Shown here in pieces: positions 9,701 to 17,500 of a DNA stretch of 64,000 nucleotides (its first letter is position 1; each line of letters begins with the position of its first letter). The stretch comes from Sphingomonas sp. HF-S4 (GTDB lineage: Bacteria > Pseudomonadota > Alphaproteobacteria > Sphingomonadales > Sphingomonadaceae). Made by a program: the position numbers and the translations under genes. The notes beneath the pieces are model-generated. The model searched no databases, was not told the origin of the DNA, and saw only the letters and a program-made list of their open reading frames with translations. Where the stretch lies: the NCBI RefSeq assembly GCF_032911445.1, contig NZ_JAWJEJ010000001.1:2604001-2668000 (forward strand), given 5' to 3'.

Positions 9701-11819
9701 GCCGGGGCTCGAGATCGCCGGCGGCTTCCTCACGTTGCCCGGCGACGGGGTTAACATGATCGGCGAGTTCATCGTCCAGGCGGGCCCGTTCGGGGTGCAG
9801 GGCTATGGCGGGTTCGCCGGCTCCATCAGCGACCCGTCCTTGTTCATCTTCCTGCATCTCGACGCACCGCTCGGCGGCCCGCCGTTCTTCTTCGTCACAG
9901 GCGTGTCGGGCGGATTCGGCGTCAACCGCGGTTTCAAGCTGCCGGATATCTCCCAGCTCGCGACCTACCCGCTTCTGCCCGCAGCTCCGGCCATCCCCAC
10001 GGCCTCAGGGCTCGCCAGTCAGACGAACGAACAAAAGCTTCAGACGATGACCAATTCGTTGCTGGGGCTGGCCGAATATTTCCCGGTGGAGGAAGGCCAA
10101 TTCTGGTTCGCCATCGGGCTCGATGTCACGTCCTTCGAGATGATCGAGGTCTCGGCCATTCTGTCGATCTCCTTCGGCGTCAACCTGCAGATCGCCGTCA
10201 TCGGTTCGGCTATCATGACTCTGCCGGTCGAGGTGCCGGACCCGATCGCCTACGTGCAGATCAATTTCGAAGCGGCGTATTCCTCCGAGGATGAGCTGCT
10301 GACGGTGATGGGGGTGCTCACCCCGGCCTCCTACGTGCTTGAAGGGCTGGTGCGCATTTCCGGCGGGTTTGCCTTCTGCACATGGCTCGCAGGACCCAAT
10401 GCGGGCGATTTCGTGCTGACCATCGGCGGCTACAGCTCGGCCTACCCCCCCCCTGCGCACTACCCGCTGGTGCCGCGCATGCAGATGCGGGCCGGCATCG
10501 GCATCGTCAACATGGTCGGCGAAGCTTATTTCGCTTTGCTGCCGAATGCGATCATGGCGGGGATCGATGTCCACGTCACCGCCGATCTTGGCCCGATTTC
10601 GGCCTGGTTCTATGCCGGGGCCGATTTCTTCATGGGCTGGAAGCCATTCCAATATACGGCCGAAGTCGGGATCGCGATCGGCGCCTCCTTCACCATTGAT
10701 CTTGGCTTCGTAAAAACCAAGATCACGATCCATGTAGGAGTGATGCTGAGCCTGTGGGGGCCCGCCTTCGGCGGCCAGGCGGTGGTCGATCTCGACATCA
10801 TCTCCTTCACGATCAAGTTCGGCGCGGGCCAGCAGCCCGCCCCGGCGCTTAGCTGGGAGGACTTCAAGGATTTCCTGCCCAGCGTGGCCGCCCCTGCCGC
10901 ACCCAGGCTCAAGGCTGCCGCCCTTGCCGACGAGGCTCCGGCGAACGATTCCGCCGACAAGCCGCTGGTGAACCTGACCATCAAGAAAGGGCTGCTGAAG
11001 GCCTTTACCGCCGATGACAAGGTCGATGGTCTCGACTGGCTGGTCGATGCCAATCATTTTGAGATCCGCACTGAATCCACCGCCCCCTGCACGGTTGTGA
11101 ATTACAACGGCGATATACTGCCCAGGGATTATAACTATCTCGAGCCGGGGGATCTGCGCGCCCAGATCGCCGCTCCCGCGCATGAGAGTCAAGAACCGCC
11201 TTATTACGTCTACGCCACGCCCGCGGGGGCGACGGCCTGGTTTGATCAAGCCTTCGGCATTCCGCCGATGGAGAAGACCAACGTCAGCATCGTGCACAAG
11301 GTTACAATGGTGCAGCTGCCGCTCGCCAGCCCGACTAAGGTGGAAGATGTCATCATCACGCTGACCACCGGTGCGGTACCACCTTCGCTGTGGGGCAACG
11401 AACCGGTTTCAGCCAAAGCGGCACCGGATCCGGCCAAGAGCACGATCAATAATGCGCTCATCGGTCTGCAGTTCACGCCGATGATTTGGTTCCCCAGGCG
11501 GACCACTTTCATTCCGTATTATTATCTGGTGTTCGACACCAACAACTTGTTTCTCGATCAGGCCACGGCCCCGGTCATCAACCCCGCCCCATTTGCGAAC
11601 CCGCAGGCGATTTATACCAGCATGCAAAACGGCAGTGCCTTCGCGGCGACCCAGACGCAGCGCGCCGGAATCGTCGCTGCCCTGCAGGCGCTGGGCTTCA
11701 GCAATCTCGAGCTGAAAAATGCGGACGCGCTCAGCACTCAGGATTACGTGGACGACCCGATGCTGACCTTCATGAGCTCGACACAGGAAATCAATTTCTC
11801 CGGCCAGGTTGGAGCCTGA
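6762..11819 (+). CDS. Giant beta-rich protein with a DUF6603-type domain
   Basis: 1685 residues from TTG 6762, chosen because AGGAGG (6748-6753) lies 8 bases upstream. There is no signal peptide or clear transmembrane helix. The first 870 residues hold a degenerate repeat of alternating hydrophobic strands: a phrase like 'hydrophobic-D-x2-TK-x-hydrophobic-TF' recurs near residues 193, 336, 467, 580 and 705. A Pro/Ser/Thr-rich linker lies near 865-890. From about 890 to 1356 the sequence resembles the DUF6603 family, with GLGITFPLPVPG, LGGPPFFFVTGVSGGFG, Gly/aromatic strands and amphipathic beta stretches. The last 330 residues are unrecognised. Function of the family is unknown to me. It is translated with the LanM-like dehydratase (15 bases before) and the next gene (1 base after), which suggests a shared complex or pathway. 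Confidence 0.75.
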   Translation: MSTIDAITAAIDKLPTTGGVLTLTPADFNLDFMNSVFTRLLATQSLSFAGVQITPGTETIVIAGTATIFDYADLDCTLSFTVAEGNTVATLTGKFATSRQITLPLLTWLKAGNISISTSFTESLEIVALAFGMDILLQNGDTIPILVTQLTADVWRIDIAEGTAKGVTGDDLVFLLGGQALENFLPPALTGELAGFTINGMEAELDTAAKSVTYFSTGVAVTNGWDIAPKVSLKPGLQIGLTLASALTSAPPKSGNGASPQSGNGAPVVSSSLTVVGSVAATFDIAGVELPIYLGASSGATSLWTFGLQPAQIVTLPSFSDLLSLAGGADFFASLPSGLQDIPQIEIDKLLVQFDPATKNLTLLSFALQTGSSWPVIAGYFEIEQLSFAFDITNLTLPANRQVIGDMGATFKVGSVPLMVRLQNTATDQDWTITAGLAPGGVLSLTDVAAQLFEGQATLPDGVPVVAFNVLQIMVNPAQQSFAFNAGSNSEWQLIGEDLAIESIALSFSRTKTETGSAVKGSVASTLLIAGVTLNLSASLNDTPSGGWQFSGTQDTAPIPIGQLIQDLANIFGDVTLPTILTGLNIHNLSVDFNTSTKDFTFSCVLKDDAVPNLSLNIDISITHKTTTEYQAEFSGTAHYVSEGIQLDFTLDFVEAVAAAGKSSTTIATYNAVKPPTLSQFLQMVSNDLEFDVDLPGALNFDADLKSLTLELDKNLTDPLRIETAGLFELSFGDNDSWKLYLSHTNNSYFQNLGKTTRASGKDGKPAYVLGVALSGALDLSNLPLVGSIPGVGDFSIDKLGFYYTNAAFTTANNKLIFAVAELGTDTKLAPDPAAAFLDQPGFNLLALFGNQVNQSQNQTPNAMPLGTSTGTPPPSTPPSFATTPADPRKPISWLAVNKTLGPVSLDKVGLSFASPPKGADGQLGTVGLYIDGGFTLAGLSLILQGLGITFPLPVPGKAIANPLDQIGFHLQGLFLEFKEPGLEIAGGFLTLPGDGVNMIGEFIVQAGPFGVQGYGGFAGSISDPSLFIFLHLDAPLGGPPFFFVTGVSGGFGVNRGFKLPDISQLATYPLLPAAPAIPTASGLASQTNEQKLQTMTNSLLGLAEYFPVEEGQFWFAIGLDVTSFEMIEVSAILSISFGVNLQIAVIGSAIMTLPVEVPDPIAYVQINFEAAYSSEDELLTVMGVLTPASYVLEGLVRISGGFAFCTWLAGPNAGDFVLTIGGYSSAYPPPAHYPLVPRMQMRAGIGIVNMVGEAYFALLPNAIMAGIDVHVTADLGPISAWFYAGADFFMGWKPFQYTAEVGIAIGASFTIDLGFVKTKITIHVGVMLSLWGPAFGGQAVVDLDIISFTIKFGAGQQPAPALSWEDFKDFLPSVAAPAAPRLKAAALADEAPANDSADKPLVNLTIKKGLLKAFTADDKVDGLDWLVDANHFEIRTESTAPCTVVNYNGDILPRDYNYLEPGDLRAQIAAPAHESQEPPYYVYATPAGATAWFDQAFGIPPMEKTNVSIVHKVTMVQLPLASPTKVEDVIITLTTGAVPPSLWGNEPVSAKAAPDPAKSTINNALIGLQFTPMIWFPRRTTFIPYYYLVFDTNNLFLDQATAPVINPAPFANPQAIYTSMQNGSAFAATQTQRAGIVAALQALGFSNLELKNADALSTQDYVDDPMLTFMSSTQEINFSGQVGA

Positions 11820-11820
11820 T

Positions 11821-13527
11821 ATGGCAAGCGATGGCACCCCCCGGCCGAGCGACAATCAGCTTTTCGCGAAGAAGGCGTCCTTTATTCAGCACAGCCTGCC
11901 GGGGCTCGAGGCCGGTGTGTATGAACTCTCCGTCCAGCAGCAGTTTTTCGACAGCAGCGGCACGCCGATCAATTCCGAGGAGCTGGCCACGCTCACCCGC
12001 CGCTTCGGGGTGCAGGGACCGCGCTACTCCCTTCCGGCCAATGTCATCAACGCGGAATATCCACCGCTGGGGACTGCGGGCGGCTATTCCAGCAGTATCG
12101 CGCATGTGGTGCTCAACCAGGAAAAGTTGCCCTGGATCCGCACGCCGTATCTGCCGGGCGGCGAGCCGGAGGTGGAGATACGTCACTACACCGCCACCTA
12201 TGGCGGCACCGCGCATCCGATCACTTATGACGACGATAAAGCGAGTTGGCTCGCGGTCATATTGATCACCACCGGCGATCTCGACGGAGCTGACCCCGCG
12301 ACGTTGATCACGGCCGGGACCGCGGCCGACCTCGCCCCCGATACGATGCAGATGCAGGGGCCCGGGACGACGACGGTAGCGGGCAAACTGCCGGCCGATC
12401 ATTACTCGATTTTTTCCTACATGCTGGAACCAGGGCTGGCGCCGAAGGACGGCATCATCGACCCCGGCGTCGGCTATACTTCCGACGAACCGTGCAGCTT
12501 TGCAGACATCCCGGCGGCATTGTTCAACAGGATCGCACCCAGCCTCGATGACCTGCAAATGATGGCGCACGTCCGCGCGGTTGAGATGGACAGCAAGCCG
12601 ATCCAGGATAATGATTCCGTTTCCGCCACCGAGAGCTACGGCATCGTCGTGGGCAACCGCCTGCCGCAGACGACGCCGCCCACGCAGGTACCGCCGGCCG
12701 CACAAACCGGCCCTGCGGTGGGCAGAAACCTCGCGTTGCTCGTCTCGCTTGAATCTATGCAGAATGCCCTGCGCGGTTATCCGGCGACGGGCTATTACGC
12801 CAAGTCCGTGGTCCCGGCGCCCAGCGGTACGGTGCGCCTGCCCGTGCTCTACCAGTGGGATTTCACCTCCTGGCAGGATACGAGTTTCGACTTCGAGCAT
12901 ATTCTGAAAGGGCTGAACGGGCGCGATGCCAGTGCGCCGAACAGCGGCCCGAAGGTTCCCAACCCGCTCATGCGCCGGCCGGACCCGCCAGCTTATGCCA
13001 CCCCGAACGATCTGCAGACTATTGCCCAGCAGATGCTGGAACTTGGCTATACGCCGATGAACCAGCTCACACGCGTGCCGGATACGGCGGACACTGACGA
13101 TCAGGCCATCCAGCTCGTGTCCTGGTATCGCGGCCCGCTCGCCCCGTTTGCGGTGGCAAATACGCTGGAATTTCTCACCGGCAGCGTCAGCGCGCCGCAG
13201 GACCAGACGGAGCTGATCTATTCGGCCGATCAGTTGCTGCGCTTCGACCCCAATGTCGGCATGTACGATGTCTCCTATGCCGCGGCCTGGCAGATCGGGC
13301 GGCTGGTGGCACTGCAGGATAAAAGCTTCTCGTTGGCGCTCTACCGCTGGAAGAAGAACGCCGACCAAAAATACCGCATGATGCTGGAGGATCAGGTTCT
13401 GCAGCAGGATTTCTCGGCGGTGATGGCGCTGTACCGCAGCAACCTGACCGCTGGCGCCAAGGATGTGGCCGACAAGCCGATGCTCAAGGCCGTGATGAAT
13501 CTCCTGACCAAATCAAACCGGGACTGA
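11821..13527 (+). CDS. Unknown protein of the giant-protein operon (568 aa)
   Basis: The start is set at ATG 11821, just after the upstream stop TGA 11817-11819, with GGTTGGAG before it. The frame also opens at 11809, but that would overlap the upstream gene without need. The product is 568 residues. It opens with a conserved-looking beta region (SLPGLEAGVYELSVQQQF, then RRFGVQGPRYSLP) and is rich in Pro, Tyr and Asp throughout. The final third is more helical, ending in a Lys-rich stretch. There is no signal peptide, no catalytic motif I recognise and no Cys cluster. Its place between the DUF6603-type gene and the 325-residue gene, with 1- and 9-base gaps, argues for co-translation. I cannot name a function. 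Confidence 0.7.
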   Translation: MASDGTPRPSDNQLFAKKASFIQHSLPGLEAGVYELSVQQQFFDSSGTPINSEELATLTRRFGVQGPRYSLPANVINAEYPPLGTAGGYSSSIAHVVLNQEKLPWIRTPYLPGGEPEVEIRHYTATYGGTAHPITYDDDKASWLAVILITTGDLDGADPATLITAGTAADLAPDTMQMQGPGTTTVAGKLPADHYSIFSYMLEPGLAPKDGIIDPGVGYTSDEPCSFADIPAALFNRIAPSLDDLQMMAHVRAVEMDSKPIQDNDSVSATESYGIVVGNRLPQTTPPTQVPPAAQTGPAVGRNLALLVSLESMQNALRGYPATGYYAKSVVPAPSGTVRLPVLYQWDFTSWQDTSFDFEHILKGLNGRDASAPNSGPKVPNPLMRRPDPPAYATPNDLQTIAQQMLELGYTPMNQLTRVPDTADTDDQAIQLVSWYRGPLAPFAVANTLEFLTGSVSAPQDQTELIYSADQLLRFDPNVGMYDVSYAAAWQIGRLVALQDKSFSLALYRWKKNADQKYRMMLEDQVLQQDFSAVMALYRSNLTAGAKDVADKPMLKAVMNLLTKSNRD

Positions 13528-13536
13528 TGGGCGATC

Positions 13537-14514
13537 ATGCTGAAATCCGAACAACAGCTGAGTGCGTTGGCCGACAGCCTCGCCGCGGACGGCGTACCGA
13601 CGGATCTCGTCAACTGGCTGATCAAGCTCAAGCTGCTGATCGGCGTGCCGTTCAATTATCTGGTGCCCGACAACAGTTTCCTGCCGGCCGAAACCATCCG
13701 CTTCTTCACGCTAGACGCGAACTGGATCAATGCGCTGACTGACGGGGCGCTCAGCATCGGGCGGCATTACAACGGAGCGGATGCCAAGCCTGTGACGCTG
13801 TATTCCGAGCAGGCGCATATGCTGCGCGCTCATAACGACCCCAGCATGCGCCTGGGCAACCGCCGCCGTGCGCAACTTGGGCTGGCTGACGACCCCCCCA
13901 ACACCGCTTTGGCAAGTGCCGTGCGCTCCGGCTTCATGCTGAACTCTGCGGCGGTGAGCGGGTGGAAGAATATGGATGTGGCGGGCTACGCCGCAGGCTC
14001 GTCCCCCTTTGATTACGAAAACAACCCGCAGACACCGGCGAGTGCAGTCACGCCGCTCAAAGTCCTGCGGCTGGTCAGGCTTTCGCCTACTGTGCTGTTC
14101 GGCATTTTCGAGGGCGAACTGTTCGAGCTGGTGCTGCACCAGCCGCCTGAGGCGATCCACTTTGGCTTTGAAACGATCAACCCCTCCGGCACGCCCAACG
14201 GCGTGACCAAGAACCTGCGCGTTCCGACGACGAGCTGGGACGATCCGGACACAAGCTACGATGCCGACACCCATCAGGGGGTGTCGATCGACAATGTCTT
14301 CGTCAATCCGGACGACCGCGTGCTGGATATGATGGCGATGAGCAAGGGTCTTGCCGCAGCGCTCGCCGCGATCACGACTAACGGCGCGAACGGGGCGCCC
14401 GGCTATTACAGCGCCACACCGGCAGACGCCAATTTCAAGGACCATCTCGTGTCATCTGATTTCGGCCTCGAAATGGTGCACGGCGTTGGTCTTGTCAGCT
14501 TCATCAACGAATAG
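13537..14514 (+). CDS. Unknown protein of the giant-protein operon (325 aa)
   Basis: 325 residues from ATG 13537, nine bases after the previous stop; no strong RBS is visible, so translational coupling is likely. The N terminus is helical (EQQLSALADSLAADGVP, then an Ile/Leu/Lys-rich helix), the middle has a basic patch (LGNRRRAQLG), and the rest is mixed alpha/beta, with LRLVRLSPTVLFGIFEGEL as the most hydrophobic strand pair. No signal peptide, membrane helix or known domain is seen. The small size between two giants might suit an adaptor or chaperone role, but that is a guess from context only. Confidence 0.7.
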   Translation: MLKSEQQLSALADSLAADGVPTDLVNWLIKLKLLIGVPFNYLVPDNSFLPAETIRFFTLDANWINALTDGALSIGRHYNGADAKPVTLYSEQAHMLRAHNDPSMRLGNRRRAQLGLADDPPNTALASAVRSGFMLNSAAVSGWKNMDVAGYAAGSSPFDYENNPQTPASAVTPLKVLRLVRLSPTVLFGIFEGELFELVLHQPPEAIHFGFETINPSGTPNGVTKNLRVPTTSWDDPDTSYDADTHQGVSIDNVFVNPDDRVLDMMAMSKGLAAALAAITTNGANGAPGYYSATPADANFKDHLVSSDFGLEMVHGVGLVSFINE

Positions 14515-14530
14515 AGGGGGACGCGACACC

Positions 14531-17500
14531 ATGAACATCATCGTCCCCATCCATCTCGAAGCGTTGCGGGTATCGCCCTCTTCGGGCCAGACCGCCAAAA
14601 CGGCGCTGTATGATTTCACTCTGCTGGGCAGCCAGCCGGGTTCGGCGATGGGCGATCTGATCGCCTCGAACCATTTTCAGACCGCGATGACCAAGCTTGC
14701 GGTCGAGCCCGGAATCCATATCCATTGGTCGTTGCCGCGCGCCTATACGCGCGGTGTGCAGGATGAAGCCACCGGTCAGGTACGCTACCCGGTGGTGCCT
14801 AACCGCTGGCTGGTCATCCGCTTTCTCGAGGACAACACCAAGACCACCGACAACACCGCCATCCGTCTGTGGGTGCTCGAGAGCGATGCGCACGGCAGCA
14901 CCTCCGAGAATACCGGCAGCACGACGAAAGTGCCGTGGATGGATGATGCAGCGGCCCTCCAGGGACTCGAGGCGCATTTCTTGGGCAGGCGGATCGACCT
15001 GCAGGGCAACTGGGCCGAGCCAGCCAGCGGCATCCGCACCACCGCGGCGTTGGGCGCCGACGAGGTCGGGTTTCTCGGCGAGATGTTCCAGGCCACCTAT
15101 GGCTATGGCGAGACCTTCACCGCCTACTATCCCAATTGCAACAGTGTGCTGGGGCTGTACGATACGCTGGACGACTATTTTCCCAATCCCACCGTCGGGC
15201 TCGAGAACAATGCGGACTTCACCGTCTCTTATGCGGTGATGGGCTGGGTCAACGAGACAAGTGCGGACGAGTGCAACCTCATCCTGAACCAGGCACTCGC
15301 CGCCTACCAGAAAATTATCGGGAACAAGCCTGATTTCGCCTCCTATCTGGAGAACGTTTTCAACAAGAACCTCGGCTGGTCCCTCTCTGCCTATGACGGC
15401 ATCACCGACGCCACGATTCCAGCCACGCAAGGCGTGTTGTCCGGCGTGCTGGCCGATATCGAATGGCAGATCAAATCCCCGGGTGTGGGCAATACCAGCT
15501 ATCCCTCCGCCCTGCCCAGCACCGCAGGTGTGCAGGTGGCGATCGGTAACAACACGTTCGAAGCGGTGTCAGTCTATATCAACGCCGTGGAAACCGGCGG
15601 CGCGCTGGCCAGCAACGACGATGTGACATCGAATGTCGAATGGCTGCTCAATGCGCTGCAGTTCAACCAACTCGCCAAATTATCGGCGGGCGACGTCGGT
15701 ATTGGCGAGCTTGAACAATATCTGCACGGCACCGCTTTCGCCGCGACCGCTGGCGGCTATACGTGGACGGCGCGGCAAAAACAGGATGCGGCGACTCCCG
15801 CCGGCCAGGCCGCCGATAACCAAGCCATATTGCCGCTGTATCTGGCCAAAATCCTGGCCCAGCTCAACACCACGCAAAGGGCACTGGACGCCAAACGCAG
15901 CCAGATCGCGGCCCGGCAAAAACAACTATTTTTCGACTGGTCGTACCATATCTCCGAGATCGACACGAATGTCGTAACCGGCACCGGGGCTGTCAGCGAC
16001 GACGTCACCGGAAATTTCGTGGTCGACGGGCTGCTGCAGTTATTCCCCGCACTGCTGCAGGCCGGCAATTTCATCGAAGCCGGCACGCCCACCGCTCCTT
16101 ACCAACCGATCGCCGATCCGTTTGCCGTCATGCTGCCATCGACCTTCCCCAACGAGGGCGCTTCCGAACTAGGCAGCTACAACTTCAATACGGCGGCAAA
16201 CGCGCCGGCCGCTGCGTTTGCCGGTATGCTGTTGCAGTTGGGCACGGGGCTCGATGCCCTGGCCGACGGCGATCTCACATTGGCCGACGGCAACCTCGCC
16301 AAGGCTGCGACCTTGCTGCAGCTGGCAGCAACGGGCGGGGCCAATGCCGGTAGCTACATCGCCTCGGCCCAGGTGCTGCTGTCCGAAGTTAAAACCGCGC
16401 TGCAGGCGGCCCAGGCGGCACTTGCCGCACTCTCCACCGAAAATGGTCTGGCCGCGCAGAAGGCACAGCTCGATGCCGCGCATACCAAGCTCGCGGGATT
16501 CATCGACCCCACCAGCGGCGTATTCGCCACCGCCCTGAAATACACCGCCGATCCGGGCAAGGCGCCGCTTCCGCCGGGGCAGAGCTATGCAGGTGCTATC
16601 CTGAAGCCCTTCGGCGCGCTGATGAGCTGGGGAAGCGCCGTGGGGCCGTTTCCGGGCATGAAGGCGCAGATGGATAGTTTCAGCGGGCAGAACGGCCAGG
16701 CCCAGAACCTGCTCGATATCCAGGCGGCCGCCCTGTACCTCGGCTTTGCGCATTTCTACGTGCATTCGCAATATGCGTTCAAAGCCGCCTCGGCTTATTA
16801 CCTCCAAATGGCCGAGCAGGAGGTCAGCAACGCCGTAGCCGCCGCCGCCCAGGCCAGCCAGGCGCTGGGGGCCGCCGTCACGGCTCTGGCGGGCGCGGAT
16901 ATCACGGCGCTGATCGCGGGGCTGCAAACCATCCTCGACACCGTACTGCCGCAGATCGACGCCGACCTGACCCAACCAACCCCCGACGTGGCGGCCGCAC
17001 TCGAGGAAATTGCATTGCTGCTGGGCCATTCCGGCACCGCGAATGATCCCAACCTGCCGGCCTTCGAGGCCACGGCGCGCGGGGCGAACTGGCAGGCAAT
17101 CCGCCAGGGCATTGCCGATGCCAGCATCCTCGTGACCGCTCGCCTGCCGCTGGCGCAGCAGGCCGCGATATTGAACCAGTTCCTCTACGAGAGGATCAGC
17201 GACGGCTACGAGCTGACGACAACGCCTGCGGATCCCTTCGCCCTGCCCTCCGAGCCGGTAATGGTGTTTGCCGAGGACGCGGACGACGGGCTGCTCGCCC
17301 CGACAGGGCGCAATGGCGCCGCCTCCATCGTGCCCTGCCGCCTGGCGGGAGAAATCGTCACCCCCGCAAGCGAGATCACCTATCCCCCGGTGATCAGTGG
17401 GTTGGCGGGAGCGCTGGACACGGGCATTCCCGAATTGAGCGGCACCTTGCAGGCCCTGGCCCAGGAGTCTTTCCTGTTGACGCCGGAATTGTCGAACGTG

